A stretch of 64,000 nucleotides of DNA from the NCBI GenBank assembly GCA_902573835.1, contig CACGKZ010000002.1:41983-105982 (forward strand). Reading direction: 5' to 3'. Positions within the stretch are counted from its first letter, which is position 1. Each line of letters begins with the position of its first letter. The stretch comes from an uncultured Pelagibacteraceae bacterium. Lineage in GTDB: Bacteria > Pseudomonadota > Alphaproteobacteria > Pelagibacterales > Pelagibacteraceae. Below the pieces are notes generated by a model. The model did not search any database, had not been told where the DNA came from, and saw only the letters and a program-made list of their open reading frames with translations. Positions 42,685-51,564 of this stretch are shown one piece after another. Made by a program: the position numbers and the translations under genes.

Positions 42685-43909
42685 AAAAAAACAATTTAAA
42701 AAAACTGTTAACTTTGATCTTAAAAGGATTAAGACCGCACTTAATAAACTTGGAAATCCAGAAAAAAAATTAAAAAATGTAATTAATATAATTGGATCCG
42801 ATGGAAAATATTCTATTTTAAACACATTAAAATATTTTATAGAAGAGAATAAACAAACTACTGCAGCTTATATTTCTCCTAGCTTAAAAGATATTAAAGA
42901 AAGATTTTGGATGGGAACTGATTATCTTTCTCACAAAGAAATAAAAAAAACAATTAATGAAATTGAAAAATTAAAAATTCAATTAACAATTTTTGAAGTT
43001 CTCACTTTAGTTTTTATTTTAAACGCATCAAAATATAACAATGATTATAATCTCATAGAAGCAGGTGCATTATTTGCAAAAGATTCAACAAATGTTTTTG
43101 ATTTTCCTTTAATTCAAGCGGTAGTAAACATAAATAAACAACATTTAAATTTTGTTAAGAAAAAAACAATTAGTGAAATTATCCTGCAGAAGGTGGGGTT
43201 TTTAAGTAATTTTACTAAAATATATGTTGGTAAACAAAGTCTAGCAAACCAAAAAAAAATTAAGTCAATTTTAAAAAGAAACCTAAGTAGAAAAATTTAT
43301 TCTAATGAATGGAAATTAATTAAAAAAAAGAAAAATTTTTTTTATAAAGATAGGAAAAATTTTATTCAATTAAAAACAAGAAATATTTACTCTAAAGGAT
43401 TATTAAGCAACATTACAATGGCAATAAAGATTGCATTAGATATAGGTATAAGTAAAAAAGTAATCTCTAAAGCATTACCAAAATTAAAGTTTGAAGGAAG
43501 AATTCAATATATTTCTACTGGCAAAATAATAAAAAAACTTTATCCCAAAGAGAAACTTTTGATTGATGGTTGTCATTCTGAAGTTAGTGGAAAGAATTTG
43601 TCTGATTATTTAAAAACAATAGATATACCAAAATATGGAATATGGTCTATGATGAAAAATAAAGATCCATCAAATTTTATAAAGCAGTTCAAAGGAGTGT
43701 TCAAAAAAATTTATACTGTTCCAATCATTGGAGAAAAAAATTCTTTATCCCCAAAAGTTTTAGAAAAGATAGCAAAAAAAAATGACATAAATGCACTTCC
43801 AATAAAAAACTTTGATACAGTTCTTAAAAAAATATCAACTAAAGAAAGAAAAGTTATTTGTATATTTGGTTCTCTCTATCAATGTGGAAACGTCTTAAAT
43901 AAAAATTAA
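42644..43909 (+). CDS. folC: folylpolyglutamate synthase / dihydrofolate synthase
   Basis: About 421 residues of Mur-ligase fold. The P-loop region is degenerate: NVINIIGSDGKYSILNTLK in place of the usual GTNGKGS. YISPSLKDIKERFWMG, ltIFEVLTLVFI and LIDGCHSEVSGKNL correspond to family positions, including the DGAHN region as DGCHS. The frame starts earlier, but ATG 42644 gives the usual spacing before YNLLAKKKQF. The product would add glutamate to folates. It ends convergently with trxA, overlapping by four bases. The degenerate P-loop lowers certainty of activity. Confidence 0.82.
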   Translation: MSSQSISLYNLLAKKKQFKKTVNFDLKRIKTALNKLGNPEKKLKNVINIIGSDGKYSILNTLKYFIEENKQTTAAYISPSLKDIKERFWMGTDYLSHKEIKKTINEIEKLKIQLTIFEVLTLVFILNASKYNNDYNLIEAGALFAKDSTNVFDFPLIQAVVNINKQHLNFVKKKTISEIILQKVGFLSNFTKIYVGKQSLANQKKIKSILKRNLSRKIYSNEWKLIKKKKNFFYKDRKNFIQLKTRNIYSKGLLSNITMAIKIALDIGISKKVISKALPKLKFEGRIQYISTGKIIKKLYPKEKLLIDGCHSEVSGKNLSDYLKTIDIPKYGIWSMMKNKDPSNFIKQFKGVFKKIYTVPIIGEKNSLSPKVLEKIAKKNDINALPIKNFDTVLKKISTKERKVICIFGSLYQCGNVLNKN

Positions 43910-44226
43910 ATATTTTCTTTAATCCAGTCGAGAATATTACTTTTTGTAGTTGCTCCTACTTTAGTCGCTTTAAGCTCTCCACCTTTGAATAGTAGCATTG
44001 TAGGAATTCCTCTAATACCATACTTTGTTGGTGTGTTTGGCTCTTGGTCTATGTTGTGTTTTGCAATAATTACTTTGTCTTTCATTTCATCTGAAATTTC
44101 TTCCAAAGCAGGACCTATTTGTTTACAAGGTCCGCACCACTCTGCCCAAAAATCAACCACTATTGGTTTGTCAGATTTTATGACATCACTTTCAAAAGAA
44201 TTATCTGTAACTGGTTTTGTAGGCAT
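43906..44226 (-). CDS. trxA: thioredoxin
   Basis: 106 residues with active site WAEWCGPCK, the cis-proline segment GIRGIPTMLLF, and the usual N-terminus (SDVIKSDKPIVVDFWA). It is cytosolic, without a signal peptide. It probably reduces many targets, including the thioredoxin-type arsenate reductase at 13.7 kb (inference). It is on the minus strand, 34 bases from sbcB. Confidence 0.96.
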   Translation of the reverse strand: MPTKPVTDNSFESDVIKSDKPIVVDFWAEWCGPCKQIGPALEEISDEMKDKVIIAKHNIDQEPNTPTKYGIRGIPTMLLFKGGELKATKVGATTKSNILDWIKENI

Positions 44227-44260
44227 ATGTTCTAATTAATTATTTTTTTTTTAAAGTCAA

Positions 44261-45682
44261 CTAAACTTTTGAATATGTTTTTTCTAATTCTTCAACGTAC
44301 GCGTTAATTTCATCTAAAATAACTAATTTATCTTGATGATTTTCTTTCTCAAATTTTGCACGTAATGTGTCAATTTCAGCATAAGTTCTTGGTATTGTAT
44401 TCCACTTTTCATTGTTTGTACTAAGTAATTTTTTAGCAATGTCTTTGTGAATTAAACTATAATCATCTTTTGGTAATAATTCTGGTTTTTCCATATATAA
44501 AAGTTTTTTTCCAAAATACTTTAGTCTCTCGTCTTTAAATTTAGAGATAATTGATAATTTTTTATCCCAATTAACACTATGAAACTCTGGCATTATTTTA
44601 TTATCTTCTGCTGTTGTGAATTTTGTATAAATACTCTCTTCTTCATATAAATCTTCTTGCGATTTTGATTGCTCTTTTTCTTCAGACTCTAGAAGTTTTA
44701 TTGTTGAAATTTTTTCTGCAAATTCATTGTTTTCTCTTATTAGTTTTGCTCTTTCCTGGAGTTTAGAAGAACCAATAATTTTATATTCATCAAATTTTTC
44801 TCCATACTTAGGATTCATAATTACTGGATGTTTATTATGTCTAATTGTCCTAATGAATTTAGGTTGTTTTTTCATAACAGTTGTTAGTTCCTGAATTGGC
44901 ATTTTTAAATATATATTTGGGTCGTGTCTTAAATCAAAACATAATGGCCATTGATATTGTGGATGTTGGCAGACAAATGTTTGAACATAAGGTCTGCTTT
45001 TACCGTAAAAATATTCATTGGTACAAAAATAAGCTTCTTTTTTGATAAGCTCTAAGGTTTGATTTTTATCTAAAGTCATTAAACTTGCTTTCCACACATT
45101 TGGGGCTTTTTTTGCTATCAGTTTTGCAATACCTAATGTAGCAATAACATCGCCTATTGCACTGTGAGCATTACCATGATCAATTCCATTAAGTGGTGCC
45201 ATTTGATCTAATTTATAAACATCATTTCCTTTTTCATTTTTAGGATTTTTTAATGTATTCGGGTAATAAAGATTAGCTGCTCTCGCCAAACTTAATATGT
45301 CACCTCTTGTATTACCATTTGTACTTGTAATATATGGATATTCAAGAGTTTGAAAAAGAGTACTTCTTAAAAATTCTTCATCAAATTCAATACTATTGAA
45401 TCCTATATAAGTTGCCTTTCCCCATTTTTTTAAAGTCTCAACAAATTGTCTTATCATTTCATAGTGAGAAAGATTTGATTTTTTTAACATTGTAGGAGAT
45501 GTTTTATTAACAATAAGAGCCATGGCTTCTGGAATTATTCCAGGACTTAAACGACACCTAACATCAAATCGATCAAGTTCGTCTAGATTATCGTTTGTTA
45601 AAATAGCTCCAATTTGAATTATCTGGCCCCAGTGTTTATTAGATGAGCTAGTCTCAAAATCATAAAAGACAAAGTTAGACAT
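44261..45682 (-). CDS. sbcB: exodeoxyribonuclease I
   Basis: 473 residues, normal for ExoI. The DEDDh motifs are FVFYDFETSSSNKHWGQI (D-x-E), GFNSIEFDEEFLRSTLF (D) and HGNAHSAIGDVIAT (H-x4-D). SH3-like and C-terminal regions follow (ANLYYPNTLKN). It degrades single-stranded DNA 3' to 5'. SbcB is best known from gammaproteobacteria. It lies between trxA and rmuC, nine bases after rmuC. Confidence 0.92.
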   Translation of the reverse strand: MSNFVFYDFETSSSNKHWGQIIQIGAILTNDNLDELDRFDVRCRLSPGIIPEAMALIVNKTSPTMLKKSNLSHYEMIRQFVETLKKWGKATYIGFNSIEFDEEFLRSTLFQTLEYPYITSTNGNTRGDILSLARAANLYYPNTLKNPKNEKGNDVYKLDQMAPLNGIDHGNAHSAIGDVIATLGIAKLIAKKAPNVWKASLMTLDKNQTLELIKKEAYFCTNEYFYGKSRPYVQTFVCQHPQYQWPLCFDLRHDPNIYLKMPIQELTTVMKKQPKFIRTIRHNKHPVIMNPKYGEKFDEYKIIGSSKLQERAKLIRENNEFAEKISTIKLLESEEKEQSKSQEDLYEEESIYTKFTTAEDNKIMPEFHSVNWDKKLSIISKFKDERLKYFGKKLLYMEKPELLPKDDYSLIHKDIAKKLLSTNNEKWNTIPRTYAEIDTLRAKFEKENHQDKLVILDEINAYVEELEKTYSKV

Positions 45683-45691
45683 ATTTCTAAA

Positions 45692-46720
45692 TTATTTAAG
45701 TACTTTTATCTTTTCTGGATTTTCTTTCAAGGTGTCTGTTACTTGTTGTGGATCTTTGATATTTCCAAGCGTATTCATGATAGACCTAGCGTCTCTACCA
45801 AAGCCATCTGTTACAGTAAGTGCCTGCTCTAATTTCTTTCTTAAATCTTTAATTCCTTCAAAATGCTTTTCAAACCTTGAGCTTATATTTCTTAAATCGG
45901 TGTAGATTTGGGTAGCGTGTTGTTGAACTTTTAGTGTCTGAAATCCTAAATAATAAGATTGCAACAAAGCAGATAAAGTATTTGGTCCAGAAATCGTAAC
46001 TTTGTATTTTGTTCTAAGTTCTTGCAATAAAAGTTCTTTTGTTTTGGGATCTCTGTAACTTGAAAGTTCAGAAAATAGTCCTTCGGTCGGAACGTAAATA
46101 ATTGCAAAATCTGTACTTTTAGGTGGAGCAATATATTTTGCATTAACTGTTTTAGCTTTGAGTCTAAAAGCTGCAGCTAAATCTTTCCTAGCCTCAGCTT
46201 GTCCCTCTTTGTCATTTGCATTATATGCATCATCGATTGCTTTATATTTTTCAACTGGCCAATGACTGTCAATTGGTAGTAATACATCTTTAAGTTTAAT
46301 AGCAAATTCAACTGTTTCGGATGTATCATCTTTCATTTTTGCATTAGCAATAAATTGAGATGCTGGAAGCAAGTCCTTAAGAAGAGCTCCTAATCCAAAT
46401 TCTGCAAGAGTTCCATATGTTTTTACACCACTTAGAATCCTGCTAAAATTGTCCTGGCTTTTATTGAGTTCACTGACTTGTTGGTTAAAGACTGAAACTT
46501 TTTCATCAACTTTAGTCAAAGCTCCTGTCATGTCTTTTGCAATTTCTTTACTCATGTTTCCAAAAGATTGACCAAAACTCTCTTTAAAAGAATTAAATTC
46601 ATCTTTAAAAGTTTGTTCTGAATTTGTAGGTTTTTCAGACTTGCTTTTAATTAAAAGAAGAACAACAGCAATATTTATTATTACTAATAATACAATTAAT
46701 ATTATGATTAACGAATCCAT
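45692..46720 (-). CDS. rmuC: DNA recombination protein RmuC
   Basis: 342 residues: an N-terminal membrane segment (LIIILIVLLVIINIAVVLLLI), a coiled-coil stretch, then the RmuC domain (GTLAEFGLGALLKDLLPASQF, VLLPIDSHWPVEKY, FAIIYVPTEGLFSEL and LSALLQSYYLGFQTL). The SHWPVE segment resembles the PD-(D/E)xK-type nuclease core proposed for RmuC. It is adjacent to the nuclease gene sbcB, suggesting a shared role in DNA maintenance. Confidence 0.92.
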   Translation of the reverse strand: MDSLIIILIVLLVIINIAVVLLLIKSKSEKPTNSEQTFKDEFNSFKESFGQSFGNMSKEIAKDMTGALTKVDEKVSVFNQQVSELNKSQDNFSRILSGVKTYGTLAEFGLGALLKDLLPASQFIANAKMKDDTSETVEFAIKLKDVLLPIDSHWPVEKYKAIDDAYNANDKEGQAEARKDLAAAFRLKAKTVNAKYIAPPKSTDFAIIYVPTEGLFSELSSYRDPKTKELLLQELRTKYKVTISGPNTLSALLQSYYLGFQTLKVQQHATQIYTDLRNISSRFEKHFEGIKDLRKKLEQALTVTDGFGRDARSIMNTLGNIKDPQQVTDTLKENPEKIKVLK

Positions 46721-46747
46721 GTTTTAATATACATTAATATGATTGTG

Positions 46748-46769
46748 AGGGGTAGCTGGAGCTACCCCT
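46748..46769. terminator. hairpin between rmuC and a small unknown gene
   Basis: AGGGGTAGC and GCTACCCCT make a perfect 9-bp stem with a TGGA loop. It lies after the stop of the minus-strand 63-residue gene and before the rmuC start. No T-run follows on the minus strand, so it may be a terminator or an RNA-stabilising hairpin. Confidence 0.6.
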
Positions 46770-46776
46770 ACAGGAG

Positions 46777-46968
46777 TTAAATATTATCTGAAGTCTTTTT
46801 TAAATGTTTAATAACTTTTCCAGAATTGACACCTTCCTTTAATCTATAGCCAAAAGTTCCCGAGTTACCAGTATTTATGGCTTTTCTGGATTTACTTAAT
46901 TTATTTAAAAGTTCAGCCTGTGTTTTACTTCGGCTGAATTCTTTTAACAATTTTGTATGTCTGTCCAT
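46777..46968 (-). CDS. small basic protein of unknown function
   Basis: 63 residues, rich in lysine and serine, without membrane segments (KLLKEFSRSKTQAELLNKLS, NSGTFGYRLKEGVNSG). AAGGAGA lies five bases before the ATG, and a hairpin follows the gene, which support expression. No family was recognised. The sequence looks soluble and partly helical; nucleic-acid or protein binding is possible but unproven. Confidence 0.65.
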   Translation of the reverse strand: MDRHTKLLKEFSRSKTQAELLNKLSKSRKAINTGNSGTFGYRLKEGVNSGKVIKHLKKTSDNI

Positions 46969-47004
46969 ACATTCTCCTTGTTAGTTTATTCAACCTACTT
47001 TTAA

Positions 47005-47042
47005 CTCATGTAGATGAGCCACTTTCTGACCATGTGGATGGT
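47005..47042. promoter_or_regulatory. pair of similar tetraloop hairpins
   Basis: CTCAT-GTAG-ATGAG (47005-47018) and ACCAT-GTGG-ATGGT (47029-47042) are two perfect 5-bp hairpins with like loops, 24 bases apart start to start. They lie in the divergent region between the 63-residue gene and a small membrane protein gene. Role unknown. Confidence 0.4.
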
Positions 47043-47088
47043 AAATTAATTCTATTGTATAACATTAATACATGTCAATATAGGATTA

Positions 47089-47250
47089 ATGATGAAAAAT
47101 AGACATTTAGGCATACTTTTGGTTCTGGCAGGTGTGATTACAATATTTGTGAAACACGAATCAGCTTGGATAATATCGGCCATTTTAATTGGTGGGGGAA
47201 CTGGTATATTTTTTTGGAAGGATAAAGTTGAAAGTGAAGAAGATAAATAA
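47089..47250 (+). CDS. very small membrane protein
   Basis: 53 residues beginning MMKNRHLGILLVLAGVITIF and then a second hydrophobic stretch (WIISAILIGGGTGIFFW), ending in an acidic tail. It has two membrane segments. It overlaps the next small membrane protein gene by 17 bases in another frame, so the two may be coupled. Start at the first of two ATG codons; a clear Shine-Dalgarno is not visible (TAGGATT only). No known family. Confidence 0.6.
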   Translation: MMKNRHLGILLVLAGVITIFVKHESAWIISAILIGGGTGIFFWKDKVESEEDK

Positions 47251-47449
47251 ATTTTTTTTTATTAATGGGATAATTGGTTCTTTGATTTTCTATTATTTTG
47301 TAAGAAAAATTCAAACTTATTATGAGGTTGATATAAGTATTGATGGATATGGTTTAGCTGGAGCTGTTTGGTATGGTGTTGGTTTAGGATTTGTCTTTGG
47401 TGTAAAATTTATTAGAATACAAGAGATAATCAATTATTTTAGAAGGTAG
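47234..47449 (+). CDS. small membrane protein of unknown function
   Basis: About 71 residues from a GTG at 47234 (KKINKFFFINGIIGSLIFYY); TTG at 47228 is an alternative. Two hydrophobic segments are separated by a short acidic loop (YYEVDISIDGYG), and the second contains GAVWYGVGLGFVFGVKF. It ends 11 bases before the flavodoxin-like gene. Together with the preceding gene it forms a pair of tiny membrane proteins; function unknown. Confidence 0.6.
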   Translation: MKKINKFFFINGIIGSLIFYYFVRKIQTYYEVDISIDGYGLAGAVWYGVGLGFVFGVKFIRIQEIINYFRR

Positions 47450-47460
47450 AAAAGTTTTGT

Positions 47461-48036
47461 ATGAGTAAAATATTTGTTGTTTATGGACATCATAATATAG
47501 ATAAAAGTTTTAATCAGGAAATAAGAGATACATTTTGTTTAGAAGCCAAAAAGCTAGGTCACGAAATTGATCTCATAAATTTGCATGCAGAAAAACCAAT
47601 CCCTTTTTATGACGGATCTGAACCCAGTAAGCAAATTTTAGATTATAGGAAAAGATTAGAACAAAGTGATGTGCTCTTTATGATATCTCCTTGTTATAAT
47701 TTAAGAGCGACAGCAATCTTAGAAAACTGGATTGATCTTGTGCTTGCTCCTAAGTGGTTTTTTTCTTTTAAAAGATTAGTGGGAAACTGGGGATATCCTG
47801 TTGCAGGTGCTATGAAAAATAAGAGAGCAATTATGAGTATGAGTTATGGCGGGAATTGGTTTAGTATTCAAACTTGGTTTCAAAATATTCCTTTTAGAAG
47901 AATTAAAGCTGGCGTTTTAAAGCTTGGAGGTATGAAAACAAGCTATATAAGATTTTATGAAGTTTTGCCTGGAATGTCGCAGGAAAAATTTGAAAAGCAT
48001 ATGAACAGGGTAAGAAATTTGGTAAGGAAATTATGA
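47461..48036 (+). CDS. flavodoxin-fold NAD(P)H dehydrogenase (KefF/NQO1-like)
   Basis: 191 residues. The fold is seen in IFVVYGHHNIDKSFNQEIRD, a redox flavin-binding stretch DVLFMISPCYNLRATAILENW and MSMSYGGNW. It probably uses FMN or FAD to reduce quinones or acts as a regulator of potassium efflux, as KefF does. No KefC or KefB gene is in the window. It is preceded closely by the small membrane protein gene, but a shared role is not shown. Confidence 0.82.
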   Translation: MSKIFVVYGHHNIDKSFNQEIRDTFCLEAKKLGHEIDLINLHAEKPIPFYDGSEPSKQILDYRKRLEQSDVLFMISPCYNLRATAILENWIDLVLAPKWFFSFKRLVGNWGYPVAGAMKNKRAIMSMSYGGNWFSIQTWFQNIPFRRIKAGVLKLGGMKTSYIRFYEVLPGMSQEKFEKHMNRVRNLVRKL

Positions 48037-48072
48037 ATTTTATTTTCAATACAAAAAGTATATAAGTCAATT

Positions 48073-48520
48073 ATGGAAAATTTAAAAAATTGGATGGTAG
48101 AAACAGCAAACATAATGTTTGATGATAGTAAAAATGATTTAAGATCACTTCCAAAAACTGTCAGACTTCAAATTTTAATAGTATTATCTTTTGTATGGTC
48201 AACTGTTTTTAGTCTATATGTATTTAGCTTAACAAGTTTTATTTGGGGGTGGGCCAGGCGTTGTACTTGCGCACATAGGTTTAATAATTGCAGTTTATAT
48301 CACTTTTAAATTTTTCCATAAAGCAAATGTCGAAAAAAAAAGTGTTTTTGAAACAGGAAACTATAATCCTGCAAAAATATTTGTAGTATTTTTTATAATA
48401 TTTTTTATTTTTATATTTACAAAAGGCGTTGAAGTTTTAACTACGTCAAATTCATATTCAATTAAATATGATGGTCCAAAAAAAAGTACGATAGAGCGTA
48501 TTAAAGAATTCGTAAAATAG
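48073..48520 (+). pseudogene. frameshifted small membrane protein gene
   Basis: Reading starts MENLKNWMVETANIMF and continues through a membrane segment to FTSFIWG. At the G-run near 48246-48250 (TTTGGGGGTGGG) the frame ends after a short nonsense tail at 48309. One base fewer in the run gives a smooth continuation, WGGPGVVLAHIGLIIAVYI, a second membrane segment, a third one (FVVFFIIFFIFIFT) and a stop at 48520. So one gene of about 148 residues is split by a single extra base. It could be a sequencing error, a real mutation or programmed frameshifting. Confidence 0.8.
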
Positions 48521-48527
48521 ATTTCTA

Positions 48528-49163
48528 ATGTGTGGAAGATTTGCACAAACCAATATAATAAAAGCAACATCGGATATAGTTAAAACTGTAATCGGAAAAG
48601 TAGACAGCATAGATAACTTTAATATAAGTCCAGGACAAGAAGCTGCTGTTATAAAAAAATACAGTAATGGACGGGCTTTAGAACTTGGTTATTGGAGTAT
48701 TTTTCCAAGCTGGGCAAAGGACAAAGAGGGATTTAGACCTTTGCATAACACAAGATTAGAAAGTTTAGTTAAACCTTATTTTAAAAGATTAATTACGAAA
48801 AATAGATTATTAATACCTTGTAGCTATTTTTATGAGTGGTCAAAATCTGGTGAAAATAAAAAAGTTCCTTATTGTTTTAAATTGAAAGATAATAACGATT
48901 TAATGTATTTTGCTGGGGTATTTGAAAATAATCAGTTTAGTATAATTACGAAAGAAGCTGATGGTGAAAATTCTAAGATACACCACCGTCAGCCATTGAT
49001 AATAAATAAATCAAAGATTAATGATTACTTAAATCTTAAAAATGATGCCCAAGAAATTTTACAATCTATAAAGCCACCAGATCTTAGTTTTTACCAAATT
49101 GGGCTTGAGATAAATAATCCAAAAAATAATTTTAAAGAGCTAATTAACCCATTGCCAAATTGA
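48528..49163 (+). CDS. SRAP-domain protein (YedK/HMCES-like abasic-site protector)
   Basis: 211 residues. Cys2 after the initiator Met (MCGRFAQ) is the residue that crosslinks to abasic sites. Other conserved parts are NISPGQEAAVI, LHNTRLESL, LIPCSYFYEW and IHHRQPLI. It shields abasic sites in single-stranded DNA. It follows the frameshifted gene by seven bases. Confidence 0.92.
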   Translation: MCGRFAQTNIIKATSDIVKTVIGKVDSIDNFNISPGQEAAVIKKYSNGRALELGYWSIFPSWAKDKEGFRPLHNTRLESLVKPYFKRLITKNRLLIPCSYFYEWSKSGENKKVPYCFKLKDNNDLMYFAGVFENNQFSIITKEADGENSKIHHRQPLIINKSKINDYLNLKNDAQEILQSIKPPDLSFYQIGLEINNPKNNFKELINPLPN

Positions 49164-49186
49164 CATAATTTGGTTTACTATTTTAC

Positions 49187-49984
49187 ATGTCAAAAATAGA
49201 GTTTGAACCAACAAATAACAAAGTGGGATGTTTTATCTACACTAATTTACAAGAGGTAAAAGAAGGCCAAATACTTGAAATAAAAAAACTACTTAATAAA
49301 TACGGGGTGCTTTTTTTTAAAAATCAAAGCTTAAGTCCAGAACAATATATCAATTTTTCATCAAATTTTGGTATCCCAGCAAAATATCCTATGCTCAAAC
49401 CACATAGTGATTTTAAAGATATATATGTTATTGAAAGAAAAGAAACTGATACTGGAAAAAGTTTTGGTGAGGGTCCTCACACAGATTCATCATATTTAGA
49501 AAACCCTCCCAGATTTACTTTTTTACAGGCTATTGATGTGCCTGAAGAGGGAAAAGGAAATACTTTGTTTTATAATCAATTTCTTGCATATGAGGCGTTA
49601 CCTAAAGAAATAAAAAAAAAAATTGAGAATTTAAAAGGTGTTTTTTCATCTCAAGGAAAAATAGCTCAAACGCGGGAGTTAAGGATGGCAGACCATGGGA
49701 CTAGCGGAACAAGTGAAATAAAGTCTGAACATAACTTAGTTCAATCAATTAATGGTAGAAAAACAATTTATTGTTCTCCAGGTCACGTTGTTGGAATAGT
49801 AGATTTAAACAATGAGCAAGAAGAATTAATAAATTTTTTGTCATCCCACCAAATAAAAGAAAATTTTTCTTATAGTTTTAGTTGGAAAAAAGGTGATATT
49901 GCTCTTTGGTCAAATCGCTCTATGCTTCATGCCGCAACTGCTTTTAGCGGTAATAGGAAGATGTATAGAATAACTATTCAATGA
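49187..49984 (+). CDS. TauD/TfdA-family 2-oxoglutarate/Fe(II) dioxygenase
   Basis: 265 residues with the 2-His-1-Asp triad: HTDSSYLENPP (H-x-D) near residue 99, and the distal His in NRSMLHAATAF near residue 245, followed by the arginine of RKMYRITIQ at the C-terminus. FFKNQSLSPEQYINFSSNFG is typical of the N-terminal part. It could release sulfite from taurine or attack a related substrate; the substrate is unknown, and no transporter is adjacent. It ends one base before the convergent purK. Confidence 0.88.
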   Translation: MSKIEFEPTNNKVGCFIYTNLQEVKEGQILEIKKLLNKYGVLFFKNQSLSPEQYINFSSNFGIPAKYPMLKPHSDFKDIYVIERKETDTGKSFGEGPHTDSSYLENPPRFTFLQAIDVPEEGKGNTLFYNQFLAYEALPKEIKKKIENLKGVFSSQGKIAQTRELRMADHGTSGTSEIKSEHNLVQSINGRKTIYCSPGHVVGIVDLNNEQEELINFLSSHQIKENFSYSFSWKKGDIALWSNRSMLHAATAFSGNRKMYRITIQ

Positions 49985-51031
49985 TTAATCTTTTAATATT
50001 GTAATGTGACCCATTTTTCTTCCTTCTCTGGGTTCTTTTTTTTGGTAGTCATAAAAAAATTCATTTTTCTTAAAAATCTTTTTCTTATAATCAAGTATTT
50101 CATGCCCTAAAATGTTGTACATTTCTGCATTAGAAATTTTTTTAATTGATTTTGACTCTAAATTGCAAACGGCTCTAACATGCGCTGTGAATTGCGAGAT
50201 ATTAAACGCCTCAATCGTTAAATGTCCTGAATTATGAAAACGTGGAGCAAGTTCATTTACTAAAAGTCTATCATTTTTTGTTAAAAAAAACTCCACTGTC
50301 AAAACACCGGTATATGAAAGACTTTCTGCAATTTTTTTTGCATTATTAATAGCCTCTTTAAATATTTTATCACTTATTTTAGCGGGTATTTTAGATTTAA
50401 ATAAAATTTGATTTTTATGAACATTTTCAATCGGTTCATAACTTGACATGGTTCCATCAGAATATCTAGCAATAACAACAGAAATTTCTTTTTTTAAATC
50501 TACTTTTTTTTCAAGAATATAATCTTTTGTAAAACACCAATCTTTTTGAATATCATCCAAAGAGTTTAAAACAAATTGGCCTTTTCCATCATATCCTAAA
50601 GTATTAGATTTAAGTATTCCAGGTAGAAGGTGTTGATTTTTCTTTATATCTTCTGCTGATCTGATGTAGACCCAGTCTGTAGTGTTAATTCCTAGTTCGT
50701 TAACAAAAGTCTTCTCTAGTTTTCTATTTTGGGCAATTTTATTTATTTTAGGAGAAGGTAAGACTTTTTTTTCCTTCTGAATAAGATTTAAAAAATCTAC
50801 AGGTATATTTTCAAACTCGTAAGTTACAATGTCAACTTTGCTAATAAATTCTCTCACTTTTACATTATCATCATATTTGCTGTAAATAAATTTATCGCAA
50901 AAATGTTGTGCTGGTCCCTCTTTATCATCTGATAGCACAACTGTTTTTACATTTAATTTTTTTGCAGCTGAACACAAAAGTGAGCCTAATTGACCTCCAC
51001 CAATTACTCCTAAACTAATAGTTTTTAACAT
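49985..51031 (-). CDS. purK: N5-carboxyaminoimidazole ribonucleotide synthase
   Basis: 348 residues of ATP-grasp fold. It begins LGVIGGGQLGSLLCSAAKKL and has ATP-binding parts ILKSNTLGYDGKGQFVL, ISVVIARY, VEFFLTKNDRLLVNELAPRFHNSGH. With PurE it turns AIR into CAIR in purine synthesis. It starts one base after the purE stop, forming purE-purK. Confidence 0.95.
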   Translation of the reverse strand: MLKTISLGVIGGGQLGSLLCSAAKKLNVKTVVLSDDKEGPAQHFCDKFIYSKYDDNVKVREFISKVDIVTYEFENIPVDFLNLIQKEKKVLPSPKINKIAQNRKLEKTFVNELGINTTDWVYIRSAEDIKKNQHLLPGILKSNTLGYDGKGQFVLNSLDDIQKDWCFTKDYILEKKVDLKKEISVVIARYSDGTMSSYEPIENVHKNQILFKSKIPAKISDKIFKEAINNAKKIAESLSYTGVLTVEFFLTKNDRLLVNELAPRFHNSGHLTIEAFNISQFTAHVRAVCNLESKSIKKISNAEMYNILGHEILDYKKKIFKKNEFFYDYQKKEPREGRKMGHITILKD

Positions 51032-51514
51032 TTACTTAGGTCTTTTTTTAACTGATTTTGTTTGTCTTAGTCTGTAGTTTTCAAGCTTAATTCTCACTTT
51101 TTTGTCTTGCAAAGCGATAATTGAAATTGCTAATAGTCCAGCATTAAGAGCACCGTTTATAGCAGTTGTTGCAACGGGAATACCATTAGGCATCTCTGCC
51201 ACAGAAAACAAAGCTGAGACTCCGTCTGTTTTTTTGTCTTTAATTGGAACTCCTATTACTGGAATTTTTGTCAATGATGCACACATTCCTGCAAGATGAG
51301 CAGCTCTTCCTGCTCCTGCACATATAACTGAATAGTTTTTATGAGCATTTTTAGCAAATTTAAATAGTCTATCTGGGGTTCTGTGAGCACTAACTATTAA
51401 AACTTCATTTTTAATATTAAATTTTTTTAAAATTTGCTCACATTTTTTCATAATTGGATAGTCATTTCTACTACCCATTATTATTGCTACTTTATTTGGA
51501 GAATTTGCTTTCAC
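51032..51514 (-). CDS. purE: N5-carboxyaminoimidazole ribonucleotide mutase
   Basis: 160 residues. Substrate-binding stretches are IIMGSRNDYPIMKKC, VSAHRTPDRLFKFA, CAGAGRAAHLAGMCAS and ATTAINGALNAGLLAISI, all typical of class I PurE. It is the first gene of purE-purK and lies about 50 bases from the thioesterase gene. No purine riboswitch is visible in front. Confidence 0.95.
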   Translation of the reverse strand: MKANSPNKVAIIMGSRNDYPIMKKCEQILKKFNIKNEVLIVSAHRTPDRLFKFAKNAHKNYSVICAGAGRAAHLAGMCASLTKIPVIGVPIKDKKTDGVSALFSVAEMPNGIPVATTAINGALNAGLLAISIIALQDKKVRIKLENYRLRQTKSVKKRPK

Positions 51515-51564
51515 AGAATATTCTTAACAATTTTTAAGAAAAATACAATAGAGCATTTTTAAAA

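Noticed and set aside
47189..47233. Upstream start of the ~71-residue membrane protein at a TTG
   Set aside because: The first 15 residues lie in another frame of the preceding small gene; GTG 47234 gives a better basic N-terminus.
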